A stretch of DNA of 64,000 bases from Mesorhizobium sp. INR15 (GCF_015500075.1 NZ_CP045496.1:3730001-3794000), one strand, 5' to 3'. Positions 17,598-25,991 are shown, counted from the first letter of the stretch. Numbers and translations are program-made. The notes: generated from the letters alone by a model not told the origin.

Positions 17598-18277
17598 TGG
17601 CCGAGGCCATTATCGAGCTGAAGAGCGTTGAGCGGCACTATGTCCAGGGCCCGCGCAAGCTCACCATTCTCAACGGCGCCGATTTCTCGCTGAAGCGCGG
17701 CGAGATGGTGGCGCTTGTGGCGCCGTCGGGCACCGGCAAGTCGACGCTGCTGCACACCGCCGGACTGCTGGAGCGCCCGGACGCTGGTGATGTAATCCTG
17801 GCAGGTCGTGCCTGCGGCCGGCTTTCCGATGATGAGCGCACGGCGATCCGCCGCAACGATGTCGGCTTCGTCTACCAGTTCCATCATCTGCTGCCGGAAT
17901 TCTCGGCGCTCGAAAACATCATGATGCCGCAGCTCATCAAGGGGCTGTCGCGCAAGGATGCCGCCGAGCGGGCAGCGCAACTGCTCGACTACATGCAGAT
18001 CGGCAAGCGGGCGTCGCACCGTCCGTCGGAACTCTCCGGCGGTGAGCAGCAACGTGTCGCGATCGCGCGCGCCGTCGCCAACGCACCGCTGGTGCTGCTG
18101 GCCGACGAGCCGACCGGAAACCTCGATCCGGTCACCGCTTCCTATGTGTTCGAAGCGCTGGGCGCGCTGGTCAAGCAGTCGGGGCTTGCGGCGCTGATCG
18201 CCACTCACAATCACGAACTGGCGTCGCGCATGGATCGTCGCGTTACGCTCGCCGACGGCAAGGTCGTACCTCTTTAG
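17594..18277 (+). CDS. lolD: Lipoprotein-releasing system ATP-binding protein
   Basis: ATPase subunit of the Lol lipoprotein-release complex. The 227-residue protein has Walker A APSGTGKST (about 43-51), the family-specific FVYQFHHLLPEFSALEN Q-loop, signature LSGGEQQRVAIARA and Walker B VLLADEPTGNLD. Two ATGs in a row (17594 and 17597) are both possible starts; the first gives the usual ATGA overlap with lolC. It closes the proS-lolC-lolD unit. Confidence 0.95.
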   Translation: MMAEAIIELKSVERHYVQGPRKLTILNGADFSLKRGEMVALVAPSGTGKSTLLHTAGLLERPDAGDVILAGRACGRLSDDERTAIRRNDVGFVYQFHHLLPEFSALENIMMPQLIKGLSRKDAAERAAQLLDYMQIGKRASHRPSELSGGEQQRVAIARAVANAPLVLLADEPTGNLDPVTASYVFEALGALVKQSGLAALIATHNHELASRMDRRVTLADGKVVPL

Positions 18278-18430
18278 CGCCTGCTTATTGCCGGCCTTCC
18301 GTGCGGAGGGACGGCAGCCGTCGCGCCAGCGGCGGCCAGCACCCAATGCCGGCCGACGGGCTCGTCAACCTTTCCTTAACCCTGCCGGATTGACCCCCCG
18401 AAGATTCCGGGCCGGGCCGGATTCCGGTCG

Positions 18431-18459
18431 TTGACAATCGAACAAAATTAGAACAAATT
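18431..18459 (+). promoter_or_regulatory. Predicted promoter of the 28-residue peptide gene
   Basis: TTGACA at 18431-18436 is a perfect -35 box. About 17 bases downstream lies CAAATT/ACAAAT (18453-18459), a weak -10 that falls within the three-part LexA-type operator. The arrangement would let a bound repressor block RNA polymerase. The start codon of the peptide is about 30 bases further on. Confidence 0.55.
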
Positions 18460-18465
18460 GCGAAC
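18440..18465 (+). promoter_or_regulatory. LexA (SOS) operator, three half-sites
   Basis: GAAC occurs at 18440-18443, 18451-18454 and 18462-18465, each separated by exactly seven bases, so the opposite strand reads GTTC-N7-GTTC-N7-GTTC. The alphaproteobacterial LexA box known from Rhizobium and Rhodobacter is GTTC-N7-GTTC; here two overlapping boxes share the middle half-site. The site covers the predicted -10 region, the expected place for SOS repression. Confidence 0.75.
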
Positions 18466-18487
18466 ATACTAACAACAGGAGAGCGTT

Positions 18488-18574
18488 ATGACCGATCTTG
18501 TTCAGGATGTCGTCTCGTTGGTGTGCATGAGTACGTTTCTGATTTCCATGGCTATCTGGATCGGAGCGATGTGA
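18488..18574 (+). CDS. 28-residue membrane peptide under a LexA-type promoter
   Basis: An ATG with a good ribosome binding site (ACAGGAGAG) begins a 28-codon frame ending in TGA at 18572. The peptide has a short acidic N terminus (MTDLVQD) and then a hydrophobic stretch from about residue 8 to 28 with a Trp near the end, enough for one transmembrane helix. The LexA-type operator and promoter immediately upstream make it a predicted SOS-induced peptide. By size, membrane nature and control it resembles Caulobacter SidA (29 residues, an SOS-induced division inhibitor) and TisB-type toxins, but I see no basis for claiming homology. It is too short for routine gene callers. Confidence 0.7.
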   Translation: MTDLVQDVVSLVCMSTFLISMAIWIGAM

Positions 18575-18683
18575 GGCAGCGGCGCCATGCTGCTGCGATT
18601 TTGTGGCCAGCACAGGATGGCGCCGTTAAGTCTTTCTTGCCGCCGTGACGTTAGGGTGCCCTGAAGACAGGGAGTAGCGTCGC

Positions 18684-19934
18684 GTGTCGCCCATCGTCAC
18701 GGTCATCCTCGTGGCCTCCAATCTCGGGCTGATTTTCCTGCTGATGACCGCGCCGCTCGGGTTGCGCATGGTCAGGCTCAGCCGCGTGGTTGTGATGGAC
18801 CGTCAACGCCTGTGGCAGGCGCTGTGGCCGCTTGGAAGCGACGCCGGCTGGTCCGGTGAGATTCTGTCCGCCGAAGCGCTGGATGGGGACGGCATGGCCC
18901 GCGTCGTGCTGTCCTGGGAAGGCCGCGACGGTCAGCCGATCGAGCGCATCTCTCGCTTTGAAGGGGTTGTCGAGGGCAGTCGGTTCTCGATGCGCGTCAT
19001 TGAGGATACAGCGCTCGATGCCTCGTTCTGGAAGGACTATCGCGAAACCACTGAACTCGTGTCCGAGGGCCGTGGCACGCGGGTGACGCTGAGCCAGACG
19101 GATCGTTATCGCGGGATTGCCTTCCTGGTGTTCCGCTATTTCGCCATGCGCCGTGAACTCGGCAAGCTGCAGCACTGGGCGAGAACCGGGCAGTATCGCA
19201 AGGGCGGCTGGTTTGAGCATCCGCTCAGCCAGGTTGGTTTCGCCGCACTTTCGGCGCTGATTCTGTGGCCCTTCTTCGGCCTGCATCTAGGCGGGCTGGC
19301 GCTGGCCGCGATCCTGACCTCGGTAGTGGCCTTGCATGAGCTCGGCCACATGGCGGCATTTCGCCTGATGGGACACCGCAAGGCGCGGATGATCTTCATT
19401 CCGCTGCTCGGTGGCATCGCGATTGGCGGGCGGCCTTATGACAGCCGATTCGAAGTGGCTTTCGTGGCGCTGATGGGCGCCGGCTTTTCCGCCTTCCTGG
19501 TGCCGATGGCGATCGCCGCCAGTACGTTTGCCGGCGGGGAGGGCCATAAGGCCGCCGCAGCTCTGCTGGCGACGCTGGCTGGCTTTCTCGCTCTGTTCAA
19601 CATCGGCAACCTGGTGCCGGTGTGGAAATTCGACGGCGGCCAGGTGCTGCGCCAGATTTGCCCGGGCCCTATCGTGCTGGCCCTGGCGTCATTCTTCCTG
19701 TTGTCCGTATTCCTAGGGCTCGGCTGGCAGGCCGGCTTTTCCTCCGGCTTTCTGCTAGCAGCCGGGGCGGTCTTTTCAATTCTCAGTTTGTTGACAATGA
19801 GGAGCGGCGTGAAACCGCGCCATGAGTTGAAGCCGATCCGCACTGTCGACCGTTTTGTCATCGCCGGAGCGCTGCTGGCCGTATTCGCCATTCATGGCTA
19901 TGGCGTCCTGTGGGCATCCGCGCAATTGATCTGA
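18684..19934 (+). CDS. M50-type membrane metalloprotease-like protein
   Basis: A 416-residue membrane protein. The C-terminal half carries the site-2 protease signature: HELGH at 218-222 within a hydrophobic segment and the second metal motif NLVPVWKFDGG (Asn309, Asp317) about 90 residues later. The N-terminal part (about 35-165) begins with one helix and then looks like a soluble START/SRPBCC-type domain rather than a PDZ domain. The start is GTG 18684 with GGGAGTAG upstream. A substrate cannot be inferred; proximity to the SOS peptide may be chance. Confidence 0.75.
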   Translation: MSPIVTVILVASNLGLIFLLMTAPLGLRMVRLSRVVVMDRQRLWQALWPLGSDAGWSGEILSAEALDGDGMARVVLSWEGRDGQPIERISRFEGVVEGSRFSMRVIEDTALDASFWKDYRETTELVSEGRGTRVTLSQTDRYRGIAFLVFRYFAMRRELGKLQHWARTGQYRKGGWFEHPLSQVGFAALSALILWPFFGLHLGGLALAAILTSVVALHELGHMAAFRLMGHRKARMIFIPLLGGIAIGGRPYDSRFEVAFVALMGAGFSAFLVPMAIAASTFAGGEGHKAAAALLATLAGFLALFNIGNLVPVWKFDGGQVLRQICPGPIVLALASFFLLSVFLGLGWQAGFSSGFLLAAGAVFSILSLLTMRSGVKPRHELKPIRTVDRFVIAGALLAVFAIHGYGVLWASAQLI

Positions 19935-19965
19935 GCCACCGCGCGAAATTATCGCGGAAAAGAAA

Positions 19966-20733
19966 TCAACCCGCCTTGCGGACTGCCTCGACTTGGGAAG
20001 CGGCGACAGCGCCGAACACATCCTCGAAGGCCGATTTCAGCGCTCCGTCGAGATCGGCCATCGTCACCGGCAGGCCGAGATCGACGAGGCTGGTGACGCC
20101 GTGATCCTGCACGCCACAGGGCACGATGCCGCTGAAATGGCCGAGGTCCGGCTCGACATTGATGGCGATTCCGTGAAAGCTCACCCAGCGCCGCAGCCTG
20201 ATGCCAATCGCGGCTATCTTGTCTTCGGCGGCCGAGCCGTCTGGTAGTGGTGGGCGATCCGGCCGCACCACCCAGACACCGACGCGATCCTCACGCCGTT
20301 CGCCGCGCACGTTGAAGGCGGCGAGCGTGCCGATGATCCACTGTTCGAGCGCGGCGACGAAGGCCCGCACGTCCTCCCGCCGACGCTTCAGGTCGAGCAT
20401 GACATAGGCGACCCGCTGACCCGGCCCATGATAGGTATATTCGCCGCCACGTCCGGCCGCGAAAACCGGAAACCGCTCCGGGTCGATCAGGTCCTCGATG
20501 CGGGCGCTGGTGCCGGCCGTGTAGAGGGGCGGGTGCTCAACCAGCCAGACCATCTCGCCAGCAGCACCACTTCGGATCGCTTCGGCACGCGCCTCCATCA
20601 CCGCAAGGGCGTCGGGATAGGCAGTGAGACCAGGCTCTACCCGCCACTCAACCGGCGCTGAGCCGGGCAGGGGCAGGAACGACGTGGCAATCTGGCTGCG
20701 TTCTGTCATGGCGTGTCTCGTGTTGTCCTCCAT
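19966..20733 (-). CDS. lipB: Octanoyltransferase (lipoate biosynthesis)
   Basis: Transfers the octanoyl group from acyl carrier protein to the lipoyl domains of 2-oxoacid dehydrogenases and GcvH, before LipA inserts sulfur. The protein has the conserved RGGEYTYHGPGQ block, the catalytic lysine in DKIAAIGIRLRRW and the catalytic cysteine in GIVPCG. From ATG 20733 it is 255 residues; ATG 20709 (giving MTERSQIATS) is an alternative start with a better N terminus, though GGAGG sits a little far upstream. It is convergent with the M50 gene. Confidence 0.94.
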   Translation of the reverse strand: MEDNTRHAMTERSQIATSFLPLPGSAPVEWRVEPGLTAYPDALAVMEARAEAIRSGAAGEMVWLVEHPPLYTAGTSARIEDLIDPERFPVFAAGRGGEYTYHGPGQRVAYVMLDLKRRREDVRAFVAALEQWIIGTLAAFNVRGERREDRVGVWVVRPDRPPLPDGSAAEDKIAAIGIRLRRWVSFHGIAINVEPDLGHFSGIVPCGVQDHGVTSLVDLGLPVTMADLDGALKSAFEDVFGAVAASQVEAVRKAG

Positions 20734-20827
20734 ATGGCGATATCTGGCCGAAACGTCCAGTTCCGGCCGCTCATTCCGGTCCTGTGGAATGTTATGCCAA
20801 TCGGCGGCGATTATTGCTCGTAGCGCA

Positions 20828-20856
20828 CTTGTTTCGCCGGAAACGATTTGCTACAC
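20828..20856 (+). promoter_or_regulatory. Predicted promoter of the tRNA-Leu gene
   Basis: CTTGTT at 20828-20833 and CTACAC at 20851-20856 are separated by 17 bases and resemble the rhizobial CTTGAC-N17-CTATAT pattern. The predicted start lies about 28 bases upstream of the mature tRNA. Confidence 0.5.
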
Positions 20857-20890
20857 GCCGCGAGCCGGTTCGTTCCGGCTCCTACCACGT

Positions 20891-20975
20891 GCGGTCGTGG
20901 CGGAATTGGTAGACGCGCAGCGTTGAGGTCGCTGTGGGGCAACCCGTGGAAGTTCGAGTCTTCTCGACCGCACCA
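20891..20975 (+). tRNA. tRNA-Leu, anticodon GAG
   Basis: An 85-base class II tRNA: acceptor arms GCGGTCG and CGACCGC pair perfectly, followed by encoded ACCA. The D-arm region has GGAATTGGTAGACGC, the anticodon stem CAGCG/CGCTG encloses loop TTGAGGT (anticodon GAG, reading CUC and CUU), there is an extra arm, and the T-loop reads TTCGAGTC. It serves codons common in this GC-rich genome. Confidence 0.95.
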
Positions 20976-21057
20976 AGTTTTTCGAGGAAACCTCCCAGAT
21001 CCTGAAATCGCCGCCAAGGCGATCGGTGATCGTCAGGCCAGGCGCGGTCCGGCCGTC

Positions 21058-22383
21058 CTATGACGGTTGGGAAATCGGGCCATTTGGCAGGTCGACGGTA
21101 ACGACGAGCCCGGTCGGGTGGTTGTCGCCCAATTCGATCTTGCCGCCATGGCCCTGGATGATGTCGGCAACGATCGAGAGACCAAGGCCGAAGCCATGCT
21201 TCGATGTCACGCCGCGAGCCATGTCTTGCTTGAAGAACGGTTCGAAGACACGGGCGCGCACCGTTGTCGGAATGCCCGGCCCGTCATCGCTGACCGCGAT
21301 GCGTGCCACGGTATCGGTCGGCGTCAACGCGACGGTGACATTGCCGGCGAATTTGACCCCGTTGTCACAGAGATTGGTGACCGCGCGCGCCAGCGCATTG
21401 GGTTTGCACCAGCCTGGAAGGCGGTCCGGCCCCGAGTATGAAACCGAAAATCCGACATCCGAGAATTCGGCGCACACGGTCTGCAACACGCTGGCAATAT
21501 CGGCACGCTGCAGCTTCTCCGTCGACACATCGTTGCGCAGATAGGTCAAGGTCTCGTCGATCAAGTCTTCGATATGCTGCACGTCGGACAATATCGCTGT
21601 TCGGGTCGGGCTGTCGTCCATGCGCTCGGCGCGGAGCCGCAGCCGGGTCAAAGGCGTGCGCAGATCGTGGCTGACACTGCGCAGCATGCGCGTGCGGTTC
21701 TCGATCATCGTCCTGATGCGCGTTCTCATCCGGTTCAAGGCGCGCGCCAGGCCAACCATCTCGACAGAGCCGCGTTCGATGAAGAACTCGTCGCCATTCT
21801 CGATCTCCGCCGAGCCGACAGCCGCCGAGATGCGTTTCAGCGGCTCCGTCACGGCCCAGACGGCGAAAAGCCAGATCAGGGCGGGCAACGCGATGAAGGC
21901 CGTGAATCTATAGAACAGGGCACGGACGAAATCTGTTGTCAGCAAAGTTTCGGGAATTCCGAAATGCGCCAGGACGGACTGCCGGTCGAGGTCAAGCACA
22001 AACGCGTATTGACCGCCGATCGTAAGCCATCGTCCGGCGACCGGTTCATTCCCCAGCCGGAAGAACCATTCAATATTACGCCACGGTGCGTAGGAGGTCG
22101 GAATGCTGTCGATCTGGCTTTTCGGCAGTAACTTGAAATCCAGGCCCGAACGAGCGGCAGCGGCCAGGATAATGTCACGAGCCTCCGCCGGTGTTTCGCG
22201 CAGCAAGGCGGCAATCACGCCGGCTCGTTTGCCGCTGTCGTCCATCACCGGCAGGTCGATGCTCTTTGTAAAGCTCTCGATAGCCGATCCAGCCGACATG
22301 ATCACAATCACCGCGATGAGAATGATTGCCGCGAGTTGCCCACGCACCGACTGGAGCAAGCTGTCGCGGATGAGGGCTCTCAT
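21058..22383 (-). CDS. Two-component sensor histidine kinase
   Basis: A 441-residue inner-membrane kinase. It has transmembrane helices at about 15-35 and 157-178 with a periplasmic sensor region of about 120 residues between, a HAMP linker (about 180-230), the phospho-acceptor His239 in SVSHDLRTPLTRL, and a C-terminal ATPase domain with NLCDNGVKFAG (N box), DDGPGI (G1) and HGFGLGLSIV (G2). Its ATG overlaps the response regulator stop by four bases. The signal is unknown; the neighbouring OmpV/MipA gene suggests an envelope cue. Confidence 0.93.
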   Translation of the reverse strand: MRALIRDSLLQSVRGQLAAIILIAVIVIMSAGSAIESFTKSIDLPVMDDSGKRAGVIAALLRETPAEARDIILAAAARSGLDFKLLPKSQIDSIPTSYAPWRNIEWFFRLGNEPVAGRWLTIGGQYAFVLDLDRQSVLAHFGIPETLLTTDFVRALFYRFTAFIALPALIWLFAVWAVTEPLKRISAAVGSAEIENGDEFFIERGSVEMVGLARALNRMRTRIRTMIENRTRMLRSVSHDLRTPLTRLRLRAERMDDSPTRTAILSDVQHIEDLIDETLTYLRNDVSTEKLQRADIASVLQTVCAEFSDVGFSVSYSGPDRLPGWCKPNALARAVTNLCDNGVKFAGNVTVALTPTDTVARIAVSDDGPGIPTTVRARVFEPFFKQDMARGVTSKHGFGLGLSIVADIIQGHGGKIELGDNHPTGLVVTVDLPNGPISQPS

Positions 22384-23165
22384 GCCTCCTCCACCGTCGC
22401 GGTAAAGATATAGCCGCCCAGCCGAACCGTCCTCAGAAGCACCGGATCACGCGCATCCTTTTCAATCTTCTGGCGGATCCGGCTGACATGGACATCGACG
22501 CTTCGTTCGATCGGGCCGGCAAGCCCGGCATGCGTTACGCCAAGAAGTTCCTCACGCGAAAGCACCCGGCCCGCATTGCGGCAGAACGCCAGCAACAGGT
22601 CGAATTCATGGGTCGTGGTCGAAACACGCGCATGGGTCGGGTCATGCAGTTGCCGGCGTATCGGGTCGAGGCGCCAGCCATTGAAGCAAAGCACCTTGGA
22701 GCGGTCCCGTTCGTCAGGGGCATAGGAGGTCCGGCGCAGCAATGCCCGTATCCTGGCCGTCAGTTCGCGGGCGCTGAACGGTTTCGTGACGTAGTCATCG
22801 GCGCCGATCTCCAGCCCGAAAATCCTGTCGATTTCTTCGCCAAGCGCGGTCAGCATCAGGATCGGGATGTTGGTCTGGGCACGGAGGCGGCGGCAGATGT
22901 TGAACCCGTTCTCACCGGGCAACATGACGTCGAGTACGATGAGATCGAATTTCTGGCAGCGAAGCGCGGCATTCATGCGGACGCCGCTCTCTGCTATCTC
23001 CACGGTCATGCCGTTTTCGGTGAGCGTCTCGCCCAGCATGCGCGCGATCTCGAGATCGTCCTCGACAATGAGGATATGCCAACCTTGCCTTGCCGATCTG
23101 GGCTCGGCGCTCAAGTCTCTCGTGTGCCTTTGCCGCGCGGTACCGGAGCTTGCCATAACTTGCAT
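22380..23165 (-). CDS. OmpR-family response regulator
   Basis: A 261-residue regulator with a receiver domain (about 29-145) and a winged-helix DNA-binding domain. The acidic pocket (VEDD at 34-37), phospho-acceptor Asp79 in LIVLDVMLPGE, Thr106 and Lys128 in YVTKPFS are all present. The effector domain ends SVDVHVSRIRQKIEKD and LRTVRLGGYIF, typical of OmpR/PhoB. An extra 28 residues precede the receiver domain from the chosen start, so a later start is possible. It lies between mipA and the kinase gene in one minus-strand operon. Confidence 0.94.
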   Translation of the reverse strand: MQVMASSGTARQRHTRDLSAEPRSARQGWHILIVEDDLEIARMLGETLTENGMTVEIAESGVRMNAALRCQKFDLIVLDVMLPGENGFNICRRLRAQTNIPILMLTALGEEIDRIFGLEIGADDYVTKPFSARELTARIRALLRRTSYAPDERDRSKVLCFNGWRLDPIRRQLHDPTHARVSTTTHEFDLLLAFCRNAGRVLSREELLGVTHAGLAGPIERSVDVHVSRIRQKIEKDARDPVLLRTVRLGGYIFTATVEEA

Positions 23166-23182
23166 TTTACCCTGTGCGGGCG

Positions 23183-24037
23183 TCAGAACCGATATCCGAC
23201 GAGAAGCATCCCCGAGGGCTGGATCTTGTCGACGACGATCGGGCTGTCAGCCGCGTCACCCGTGAGAACACCGACCCCCGCCTGGCCACGCACCATCCAG
23301 TTCCCGTTGAGCATATATGTGGCGGAAATAGAGAAATCCGCGCGCTTAAACCCGGCGCCGGCATCATAGCGCGCCAACCCCGAACGGGCCGATTGTTCCG
23401 AACTGACGCCAAAATAGGCCTGCATGTGCTTTTCGTCGGCGAACACGGCGGATGCGCCGGCGCCGATTGTCAGCGATTCGGACAAGGGCTGCGTCAGCTC
23501 GATGCCGACCGTGCCAAGCAGGCCCTCGCTGCCGCCTATGGTCTTGTCCATTTGCGCGTAGATTTCGGCCGCGCCGAACTTCACCAAGGCCTTGGCGCCG
23601 GCGGTCCCGCCCATGCCGACATCCCCCAGGCCGCGCAGCCGATCGGAATCGTCTTCCTTGCGGCCCATTTCATAGCCAAGCCGCGCGCTGAATTCGAACG
23701 CGCCTTGCTGATAGACAGGGATGGTGGCGCCTGTCGGATCGATCGTCACCGTGTCGAGAAACGTGGCCGAGATGAAAGGCACGGGAATGATCTTGAATTC
23801 GTCACTGCCCTCATATTTGGGGGCGATGATGGCGCCGCCGCCGAGCACGACATGCCAGTCGGACAGTTTCCGTTCGATGCGGCCGAAACGGGACGGATCG
23901 GGCGGCGCGCTGAAGTCGTCGGCGTTCACGGCAATCGCGTCGGCTGCCCGCGCGATCTCCGGATGCGTCAGAAACACGAGTGCCATCGCGGCGAGAGATG
24001 TCCGACCGGCAATCATTTCGGAATTTGTCTTGAACAT
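23183..24037 (-). CDS. MipA/OmpV-family outer membrane protein
   Basis: A 284-residue protein with a signal peptide (hydrophobic AAMALVFL, cleavage after ARA near residue 31), then repeated amphipathic beta strands and a C-terminal aromatic residue (VGYRF) typical of beta-barrels. The GGGAIIAPKYEGSDE segment is characteristic of the MipA/OmpV family. It is the first gene of an operon with the response regulator 17 bases downstream and the kinase beyond. The family includes scaffold proteins for murein enzymes and osmoregulated porin-like proteins; its role here is unknown. Confidence 0.88.
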   Translation of the reverse strand: MFKTNSEMIAGRTSLAAMALVFLTHPEIARAADAIAVNADDFSAPPDPSRFGRIERKLSDWHVVLGGGAIIAPKYEGSDEFKIIPVPFISATFLDTVTIDPTGATIPVYQQGAFEFSARLGYEMGRKEDDSDRLRGLGDVGMGGTAGAKALVKFGAAEIYAQMDKTIGGSEGLLGTVGIELTQPLSESLTIGAGASAVFADEKHMQAYFGVSSEQSARSGLARYDAGAGFKRADFSISATYMLNGNWMVRGQAGVGVLTGDAADSPIVVDKIQPSGMLLVGYRF

Positions 24038-24398
24038 GCGGGCTCCAGAGCAGCGAGGCGGTTAGCCCCTGATGCCCTTACTATTTCAGCTGAAAGTGGC
24101 CGCATGCGTTAAGTGAGGTTAAGTTTTGTTGCGCAATCTTGTTTTCATCTTGGCGCTCCCAAGAGGGAAATGCTGATCAAATTCGGCGCTCTTTCTTGAT
24201 GGACCGAGGCTTTGGGTGCCGCATCCGCACAGTCCCATTTTCCCGCTGACACAAAAGGCATTCCGGCCAGCCAAGCCTGATCGTGCCGTGGTCCTATCGT
24301 TTTGTTTGGCCATCGGATTCCGCCAAAACCGGTTTCCACTTTCAGCTGTGATGTTCTAGACCTGAGGCGCACCTTTTCGGGAATGGTGGGAGGCGCTG
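24038..24398. other. Divergent control region between mipA and mgtE
   Basis: These 361 bases hold no gene. Near mipA is a direct repeat described separately and the perfect palindrome TTTCAGCTGAAA at 24084-24095. A 13-base word CCACTTTCAGCTG occurs once on each strand (24087-24099 minus, 24336-24348 plus). The remainder is AT-richer than its surroundings, and I see no metal-sensing leader in front of mgtE. Confidence 0.5.
24108..24124 (-). promoter_or_regulatory. Candidate response-regulator binding site upstream of mipA
   Basis: On the minus strand ACTTAAC occurs twice (24124-24118 and 24114-24108) with a three-base gap, giving a direct repeat of ten-base period. OmpR/PhoB-family regulators bind such tandem direct repeats, and one is encoded in the downstream operon. 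It lies 71 to 87 bases upstream of the mipA start. Confidence 0.45.
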
Positions 24399-25817
24399 GT
24401 GGAAGGTCAGGACGAACGGACGGCCGGCGCCAAGGCCGCTGACGATATCCACGCCGATATCTATGGCGAGGATGGCGCTGTCCTTGCGTCGTTTCTGGCC
24501 CAGATCGGTGCGGCGATCGCCGATCGCGATACGCTGACGCTGAAGCGCGAAGTCGACGATCTGCACCAGTCGGAACTGGGCGATCTGCTCGAAGCGCTTC
24601 ACCCCGAACAGCGCCGTGCGCTGGTCGAACTCCTGGGCGCCGACTTCGATTTCTCTTCGCTGACCGAGGTCGACGAAGCGATCCGCATGGAGATCGTCGA
24701 CAACCTGCCCAATGCGCAGATTGCGCAGGCGGTGCAGGAACTTGATTCCGACGACGCCGTCTACATCCTCGAGGATCTCGACGAGGAGGATCAGGACGAG
24801 ATCCTGTCGCAACTGCCGTTCACCGAGCGGATCCGGCTGCGCCGGTCCCTGGATTATCCGGAAGAGACGGCCGGGCGCCGCATGCAGACGGAGTTCGTGG
24901 CGGTGCCGCCGTTCTGGACCATCGGCCAGACCATCGACTACATGCGCGAGGACAAGAACCTTCCTGAGCGCTTCAGCCAGATCTTCGTCATCGATCCGAC
25001 CTTCAAGCTGCTTGGCGCCATCGATCTTGATCAGATCCTGCGCGCCAAGCGCGCGGTCAAGGTCGAGGAGGTCATGCACGAGACGCGGCATGCCATTCCG
25101 GCCACCATGGACCAGGAAGAGGCGGCGCGCGATTTCGAGCAATACGATCTGCTCTCGGCCGCCGTCGTCGACGAGAACGAGCGGCTGGTCGGCGTGCTGA
25201 CCATCGACGACGTGGTCGACGTCATCCAGCAGGAAGCCGAGGAAGATCTGATGCGCATGGGCGGTGTCGGTGACGAAGAGCTCTCCGACAGCATCCTTTC
25301 CACCTCGCGCTCGCGCGTGCCATGGCTGCTGATCAATCTTCTGACGGCCTTCCTGGCCGCATCGGTGATCAGCCTGTTCGACCGCACGATCGAGCATATC
25401 GTGGCGCTGGCGGTGCTGATGCCGATCGTGGCCGGCATGGGCGGCAACGCGGGCTCGCAGACCATGACCGTCACGGTGCGGGCGTTGGCGACCAAGGATA
25501 TCGACATCTACAATGCCAGCCGCATCATTCGCCGCGAAATGGGGGTGGGCTTCATCAACGGCATCATCTTCGCCGTCCTGATCGGCATCGTCGCGGCGGC
25601 CTGGTTCCGCGACCCCAATCTGGGCGGCATCATTGCCGCGGCGATGATCATCAACATGTTCGTGGCGGCCCTGGCCGGCATCCTGATCCCGCTGTTGCTC
25701 GACCGGTTCAAGATCGATCCGGCCGTGGCTTCAGCGGTGTTCGTCACCACGGTCACCGATGTCGTCGGCTTCTTTGCCTTTCTCGGCCTCGCGACATGGT
25801 GGTTCGCCGTGCCTTGA
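24399..25817 (+). CDS. mgtE: MgtE-family magnesium transporter
   Basis: A 472-residue magnesium channel. The cytoplasmic N domain (about 30-150) is followed by a CBS-domain pair (about 155-280) that senses intracellular magnesium, then a five-helix membrane domain with the conserved pore block PIVAGMGGNAGSQTMTV and MGVGFINGII. The start is GTG 24399 with GGGAGG nine bases upstream; an ATG at 24383 is out of frame. It is divergent from the mipA operon. Confidence 0.93.
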   Translation: MEGQDERTAGAKAADDIHADIYGEDGAVLASFLAQIGAAIADRDTLTLKREVDDLHQSELGDLLEALHPEQRRALVELLGADFDFSSLTEVDEAIRMEIVDNLPNAQIAQAVQELDSDDAVYILEDLDEEDQDEILSQLPFTERIRLRRSLDYPEETAGRRMQTEFVAVPPFWTIGQTIDYMREDKNLPERFSQIFVIDPTFKLLGAIDLDQILRAKRAVKVEEVMHETRHAIPATMDQEEAARDFEQYDLLSAAVVDENERLVGVLTIDDVVDVIQQEAEEDLMRMGGVGDEELSDSILSTSRSRVPWLLINLLTAFLAASVISLFDRTIEHIVALAVLMPIVAGMGGNAGSQTMTVTVRALATKDIDIYNASRIIRREMGVGFINGIIFAVLIGIVAAAWFRDPNLGGIIAAAMIINMFVAALAGILIPLLLDRFKIDPAVASAVFVTTVTDVVGFFAFLGLATWWFAVP

Positions 25818-25863
25818 CCGGCTCCGGTTCGTTGATCGCAGTGGCAAGACACCTCAATTGACT

Positions 25864-25873
25864 TTTACGTAAA
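25864..25873. promoter_or_regulatory. Palindrome TTTACGTAAA upstream of the MerR-family gene
   Basis: A perfect ten-base palindrome directly follows TTGACT (25858-25863, a possible -35). LiuR-like MerR regulators of branched-chain acid catabolism bind ACGT-centred palindromes, so autoregulation is possible. No good -10 box follows, which lowers confidence. Confidence 0.35.
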
Positions 25874-25991
25874 TGCCGTGCGACGCTCGGCTGGGGTTCA
25901 ATGCCGATTCCGGCATTGGATGGGTTTTGGCCGGACGGAAGGGCGATGCCGCAGAATGTGGCACGCCGACGCTCAGGCATTGGGAGTGGCT

